The translations under genes and the position numbers were made by a program. Below, piece by piece: positions 60,000 to 64,000 of a stretch of 64,000 nucleotides of DNA. Numbering within the stretch: the first letter of the stretch is position 1; each line of letters starts with the position of its first letter. The stretch is from contig OZ220494.1 in NCBI GenBank assembly GCA_965116215.1, positions 1,364,001 through 1,428,000 on the forward strand, in the 5' to 3' direction. The notes below the pieces were generated by a model. That model worked only from the letters and a program-made list of their open reading frames with translations. It had not been told where the DNA came from and searched no databases. This DNA is from CBDBKL01 sp965116215 (GTDB lineage Bacteria; Bdellovibrionota; Bdellovibrionia; Bdellovibrionales; JAKFYE01).

Positions 60000-61366
60000 A
60001 ATGTCCCGATGTCCATGCAGAAGACACAATTTGTGCTGTAGCCACACCTCTGGGACGAGGAGGTATAGGTCTCGTCAGAGTGAGTGGCAGTCAGGCTCTC
60101 AATATTGTACAACAATTTTGCTCTTTTCTTCCCAATAAACCAGAGTCTCACAAAATATATTATGGGTACTTTACATCTTTAGATGAAGAAGAATCCATAG
60201 ATGAAGTCTTGGTGAGTTACTTTGCAAAATCCAGATCTTATACAGGAGAGGAGTGTTTAGAAATATCATGTCACGGAAACCCTTTGATTCTTGAAGAGGT
60301 TGTTGAAAAATTATGCCAAAAAGGAGCTCGTACTGCCCATCGTGGTGAATTTACATTTCGTGCATTTATGAATGGTCGTATAGATTTAATGCAAGCGGAA
60401 AGTGTATTGTCCCTTATTGAAAGTCCATCCGTAAAGGCCCAGAAAAATGCCCTTAGACAACTGCAAGGAAAACTCTCTCGAGAGATTTCCCATATAGAAG
60501 ATAAACTCATAGAATGTCTCGCTCATATTGAAGCGGGGATTGATTTTTCAACTGAAGAAATAGATGTTTTGCAAGATCAACAAATAGAGGAAAAGTTATC
60601 TCAACTGTATAGGGAAATAGAAAAACTTATTTCTTATCGTAAACACTCTCATGTTTTTACTGAGGGATTAAAAGTTGTTATTGTCGGTGGCCCCAATACA
60701 GGAAAGTCTAGTCTATTCAATGCTCTATTAGGACAAGACCGAGCCCTTGTTCATAATGCGGCAGGAACCACACGAGATCTGGTCGATGCTCATATCACTT
60801 GGGAGGGTTATTGGGTTCATTTATTTGATACAGCAGGTGTACGTATTTCTAAAGATGAAGTGGAAAACCAAGGCATTGAGCTCAGTTTGAAAACTCTGGA
60901 AGATGCAGATATTTTTATCTGCCTTATTGAAGATTTTCAGGCTTTTAAAGGGAGTGGGTTGATGGGTAGATTGGAAAATAAAGAGGGTTTATTTGCCCTT
61001 TCTAAATCAGATATTTCTGAAGCTCAACATTCTGTCGTTCAAAAACAACTTAAAAAAGATCTATTGAAAATCAGCGTAAAAACAGGTGAAGGTCTATCGG
61101 AGATCAGATCCTTTATTTTGGATAAAATGAAAAATATTTCTCCAGAAGAAGGGTTGGCCCTTGTCAAGGAAAGACAAATCCATCAAATGCTGGAGGCAAA
61201 AAAGTATATTTGTTTTGCTGTAGAAAAACTTCAAAAAAAAGAAAGTCTGGAATTTTTAGCAGCAGATCTAAAAAAGAGTGTGATGGCTGTGCAAGAACTT
61301 TTGGGTAAAAAATTTGACGATCAAGTTTTAGATAGAGTTTTTCAGGAGTTTTGTATTGGGAAATAA
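59996..61366 (+). CDS. mnmE: tRNA modification GTPase MnmE
   Basis: With MnmG it makes the 5-(carboxymethyl)aminomethyl group on U34 of several tRNAs. 456 residues: N-terminal folate-binding domain (ICAVATPLGRGGIGLVRVSG), helical domain, and a GTPase with G1 VGGPNTGKSSLFNALLG, G2 AGTTRD, G3 LFDTAG and G4-like SKSD. The C-terminal FCIGK includes the cysteine used by the family. It starts inside the khpB stop. Confidence 0.96.
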   Translation: MKCPDVHAEDTICAVATPLGRGGIGLVRVSGSQALNIVQQFCSFLPNKPESHKIYYGYFTSLDEEESIDEVLVSYFAKSRSYTGEECLEISCHGNPLILEEVVEKLCQKGARTAHRGEFTFRAFMNGRIDLMQAESVLSLIESPSVKAQKNALRQLQGKLSREISHIEDKLIECLAHIEAGIDFSTEEIDVLQDQQIEEKLSQLYREIEKLISYRKHSHVFTEGLKVVIVGGPNTGKSSLFNALLGQDRALVHNAAGTTRDLVDAHITWEGYWVHLFDTAGVRISKDEVENQGIELSLKTLEDADIFICLIEDFQAFKGSGLMGRLENKEGLFALSKSDISEAQHSVVQKQLKKDLLKISVKTGEGLSEIRSFILDKMKNISPEEGLALVKERQIHQMLEAKKYICFAVEKLQKKESLEFLAADLKKSVMAVQELLGKKFDDQVLDRVFQEFCIGK

Positions 61367-61367
61367 A

Positions 61368-63287
61368 ATGGAAACGTTTGATATTCTTGTCGTTGGGGCG
61401 GGTCATGCCGGCATTGAAGCTGCACTTGTAGGGGTGCGCCGTAAGAAAAAGGTGGCCATAGTCACAACAAATAAAAATCGAATAGGTTATATGAGCTGTA
61501 ACCCTGCTATTGGTGGGTTGGGAAAAGGACATATTGTCAGAGAGATCGACGCTCTTGGAGGAGAAATGGGTCGGGCTGCCGATCACTCGACCCTTCAATT
61601 TAAAAGATTAAATGCCAAGAAAGGCCCTGCCGTTCGAGGCTCTCGTGTGCAATGTGATAAATCGATCTATTCTCAATATATGAAAGAAAAAGTATCTCAA
61701 AGTCTCACTCTCATTGAGGCAGAGGGAAAATCTTTACATATTGAAAAAGAAAAATGTAGGGGTCTGTATTTAAAAGATGGCTCTTATTTACAGGCCCGTT
61801 CGGTTATTCTCACAACAGGAACATTTATGAATGCTATTATGCATGTGGGACAAACACAATCCCCAGGTGGACGAGTGGGTGATTCTGCAACATATGGACT
61901 GTCCGATCAGCTCAAAGCCCTTGGCTTTTGCGTGAGCCGACTCAAAACGGGGACCCCTCCCCGTTTAAATAAAAAATCTATAGATTGGTCAAAAACAGAA
62001 AAACAGAGGGGAGATAGGGACTATTATCCATTCTGTATAGAAACAGATCGTCATACTTATTCTCTGCCGCAGGTGGCCTGTTACCTGACGTATACGAATG
62101 AAAAAACTCATGAAATTATTCGAAAAAATCTGAAAAAATCCCCCCTGTTTGATGGTTCTATACAGAGTCATGGACCGAGATACTGCCCAAGTATTGAGGA
62201 TAAAGTAACACGATTTGCAGAAAAACCAAGGCATCAAACTTTTTTGGAACCCGAGGGATTGAATACAGAATCTATTTACCTTCAAGGGATGTCCACAAGT
62301 TTGCCCGAAAATATTCAATACGCATTTCTCACAACTATTTCTGGTCTAGAAAGAGTGCAAATCCAAAGCCCGGGCTATGCTGTGGAATATGACTTTATCG
62401 AACCCACACAAATTCAACACAGTTTAGAAACGCAGGGTATTCAAGGTCTGTTTTTAGCAGGACAAATCAATGGAACCAGTGGGTATGAAGAGGCCGCCGG
62501 CCAAGGCTTGGTGGCTGGTATAAACGCTGTACAGTACCTAGAAGAAAAAGAACCTTTGGAACTCAAACGTCACGAATCCTATATCGGAGTACTCATAGAC
62601 GATTTGGTTTTAAAAGGGACAAAAGAGCCGTACAGAATGCTGACTTCACGGGCTGAACACAGGCTTGTTCTCAGAGAAGATAATGTCTTTGAAAGACTTT
62701 TGGAAATAGGACGAAAGTATGGAGGACTCTCTGAAAAAAGATATGAAATGGCCTCTCAAATTTTAAATCAAAGAAAACAATTGAAGAGAGAGTTGGAAAA
62801 TAAAGTCCTTGTGCCCAATAAAACCAACAATGATGCAGTAAGGCAAATTCCCTCATCTCCGCTTCTTAAACCCACGACATTGTCTACACTGCTTAAAAGA
62901 CCTGAAGTTCACTTTTCTGATTTATCTTTATTTGGAATTTCATCTCAAACAAAAGACATCGATGAACCTGTAGAGATTGATATAAAATATCAGGGCTATA
63001 TTCAAAAGGAAAAAGAGATCATTAGTCGCATTAAAAAATTGGAGAGTCGGCGTCTTCCTACAGATCTGGATTTTTATAAAGTGGCGGGACTTTCTCTTGA
63101 GGAAAAAGAAAAACTTTCTGAAAAAAAACCGAAAACCATAGGGCAGGCCCAAAGAGTCAGCGGTGTGAACCCTTCGGGGATTCAGGCTCTTTTGGTCTAC
63201 ATAGGGGGATTATCTAAAAGGTCCAAATATGCTCAACGTAAAATCTCCTCTTTGGAGGATTCCAAAATGGTATCCCTTCCTAGATAA
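61368..63287 (+). CDS. mnmG: tRNA uridine-5-carboxymethylaminomethyl modification protein MnmG
   Basis: FAD protein and partner of MnmE. From ATG 61368, one base after the mnmE stop, 639 residues. Motifs: FDILVVGAGHAGIEAALVGV, SCNPAIGGLGKGHIVREIDA, GGRVGDSATYGLSDQLKAL, LKTGTPPRL, and GQINGTSGYEEAAGQGLVAG. The C-terminal helical domain that binds MnmE is complete (IGQAQRVSGVNPSGIQALLV). Its end overlaps rsmG by 59 bases. Confidence 0.96.
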   Translation: METFDILVVGAGHAGIEAALVGVRRKKKVAIVTTNKNRIGYMSCNPAIGGLGKGHIVREIDALGGEMGRAADHSTLQFKRLNAKKGPAVRGSRVQCDKSIYSQYMKEKVSQSLTLIEAEGKSLHIEKEKCRGLYLKDGSYLQARSVILTTGTFMNAIMHVGQTQSPGGRVGDSATYGLSDQLKALGFCVSRLKTGTPPRLNKKSIDWSKTEKQRGDRDYYPFCIETDRHTYSLPQVACYLTYTNEKTHEIIRKNLKKSPLFDGSIQSHGPRYCPSIEDKVTRFAEKPRHQTFLEPEGLNTESIYLQGMSTSLPENIQYAFLTTISGLERVQIQSPGYAVEYDFIEPTQIQHSLETQGIQGLFLAGQINGTSGYEEAAGQGLVAGINAVQYLEEKEPLELKRHESYIGVLIDDLVLKGTKEPYRMLTSRAEHRLVLREDNVFERLLEIGRKYGGLSEKRYEMASQILNQRKQLKRELENKVLVPNKTNNDAVRQIPSSPLLKPTTLSTLLKRPEVHFSDLSLFGISSQTKDIDEPVEIDIKYQGYIQKEKEIISRIKKLESRRLPTDLDFYKVAGLSLEEKEKLSEKKPKTIGQAQRVSGVNPSGIQALLVYIGGLSKRSKYAQRKISSLEDSKMVSLPR

Positions 63288-63864
63288 AAAAATACTTTTG
63301 GATTTAAAAATGTTCCACGTGGAACTTTCGCGCTTCTCTAAAAGAATAAATCTGATTTCTCAAAACTCTCAAAAGACAGCGGATCAAATCCATTTTTCTG
63401 ATTCCATAGAGGCCTTTTTGCTTTTGAAGAAAAAAAAGATGCTCATCACTGAAGGACCTCTATTTGATTTGGGGTCTGGAGGAGGATTTCCCGGTCTGAT
63501 TTTTGGAATAATGGATCCCAACCAAGAGGTTGTTTTGGTCGAGGCACGTAGGAGAAAAAGTGAATTTTTAAAGCATGTGATATCTATTTTAAAGTTGCAA
63601 AATATTAAAGTGCTGTGTCAAAGGGGTGAGAGTTTACCCTCTAACACAGTGACTGTCGCTCTTTCTAGAGGGTATGGGTCTGTTCAAAAGACATTAATGG
63701 ATTTTCAGAAATGTATAAAATCAGAGGGAAAATACATTCATTTTAAAGGGCAGGGGGCCATGGTATTCAGTGAGCTTTCCAATTGGAAGACTTATTTGTT
63801 GGGCGAATACACCTTGCCTGAAACAGAGAAAAGACAGGCCCTTTTTTGCTCAAAAAAGATTTAA
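63229..63864 (+). CDS. rsmG: 16S rRNA (guanine527-N7)-methyltransferase RsmG
   Basis: 211 residues starting at ATG 63229 (AAAGG seven bases upstream), inside the 3' end of mnmG. The SAM-binding motif is LFDLGSGGGFPGLIFGI, followed by EVVLVEARRRKSEFLKHV and VTVALSRGYGSVQKTL. A parS-like site (63311-63326) lies within the coding sequence and encodes part of MFHVEL. Confidence 0.93.
   Translation: MLNVKSPLWRIPKWYPFLDKKILLDLKMFHVELSRFSKRINLISQNSQKTADQIHFSDSIEAFLLLKKKKMLITEGPLFDLGSGGGFPGLIFGIMDPNQEVVLVEARRRKSEFLKHVISILKLQNIKVLCQRGESLPSNTVTVALSRGYGSVQKTLMDFQKCIKSEGKYIHFKGQGAMVFSELSNWKTYLLGEYTLPETEKRQALFCSKKI
63311..63326. promoter_or_regulatory. parS-type centromere site 1 (inside rsmG)
   Basis: TGTTCCACGTGGAACT, 15 of 16 bases of the ParB-binding palindrome TGTTCCACGTGGAACA. 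It is embedded in the rsmG reading frame. Origin-proximal location fits chromosomal parS sites. Confidence 0.85.
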
Positions 63865-63883
63865 AATCTCTCTATGAAGGTCA

Positions 63884-63899
63884 TGTTCCACGTGGAACA
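63884..63899. promoter_or_regulatory. parS-type centromere site 2
   Basis: TGTTCCACGTGGAACA, a perfect 16-base palindrome identical to the common parS sequence, 20 bases after the rsmG stop. parA and parB usually follow rsmG and would begin just beyond the right edge. Confidence 0.92.
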
Positions 63900-63917
63900 T
63901 TTCTATTTTCAATGATA

Positions 63918-63950
63918 AAGCCTCAATGGGATGGGGGCTTCTCTCTTTTT
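63918..63950 (+). terminator. Probable terminator after rsmG
   Basis: AAGCCTC (63918-63924) pairs with GGGGCTT (63934-63940), with one G-U pair and a 9-base loop, followed by CTCTCTTTTT. It would end the rpmH-rsmG transcript; the remaining 50 bases show an AAGGAG motif near the edge that may belong to the next gene. Confidence 0.5.
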
Positions 63951-64000
63951 GAGATACAAAGCAAGAAGGCTTAATCCATCTGAATTCAAAAGGAGTGTGG

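Overview
The window is a contiguous stretch of an AT-rich bacterial chromosome running through the replication-origin neighbourhood. The block rsmG, mnmG, mnmE, jag/khpB, yidC, yidD, rnpA, rpmH // dnaA, dnaN, recF, gyrB, gyrA is intact at 48-64 kb, and two parS-type palindromes lie at its right end. The gene set (prfA-prmC-murA behind rho, a small archaeal-type histone, three clustered parvulin-type chaperones, PilA-like pilins, many short lipoproteins) points to Bdellovibrionota or a close relative. This is an inference from gene content and order; no 16S rRNA gene is present to confirm it.

Layout. 0-4.6 kb, minus strand: rho, prfA, prmC, 5' part of murA. 4.9-10 kb: a lipoprotein, two intergenic repeat copies, a LysM/proline-rich lipoprotein, a DUF192 lipoprotein and a Fic protein. 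10.2-15.9 kb: gatCAB, divergent ligA, and a histone-fold protein. 16-24 kb: an MltD-like protein that has lost its catalytic core, a large exported protein, transaldolase, dapA-dapF-lptM-like, and a TPR protein. 24-26.5 kb: ftsK. 26.5-34.8 kb is the accessory part: a degraded inverted copy of part of a membrane-anchored spermidine-synthase-like gene, a PD-(D/E)XK protein, remnant ORFs, the 945-residue membrane/aminopropyltransferase-like protein, a truncated RhuM gene, and two tandem type IV pilin genes, the second behind a 7-bp tandem repeat. 34.8-45.4 kb, mostly plus strand: a Fis homologue, etfBA, three periplasmic peptidyl-prolyl isomerase/chaperone genes ending in surA, pdxA, a phosphohexomutase, and a compact uvrA. 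45.4-47.2 kb, minus strand: a partial F-ATPase operon (atpZ/atpI-like, atpB, atpE). 47.2-57 kb, minus strand: a TPR lipoprotein, gyrA, gyrB, recF, dnaN, dnaA, with a candidate oriC between dnaN and dnaA. 57-64 kb, plus strand: rpmH to rsmG.

How it works together. The right half is the replication, repair, tRNA-modification and membrane-insertion core, divergently oriented from the dnaA/rpmH gap. The left half holds translation termination, tRNA amidation, lysine/peptidoglycan precursor genes and envelope proteins.

Main points to look at: (1) a degenerate repeat family found in at least six intergenic gaps; (2) an MltD-like protein lacking the lytic domain; (3) a UvrA lacking about 95 residues where the insertion domain normally sits; (4) a bacterial histone; (5) a possible phase-variable pilin promoter plus a pilin with Ala at -1 and a poly-Thr tail; (6) an ATP synthase c-subunit with a Gln/Glu-Ser pattern like that of Na+-binding rings. 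I recognised no tRNA, rRNA, CRISPR array or intact insertion sequence, but an exhaustive tRNA scan by eye is not possible.
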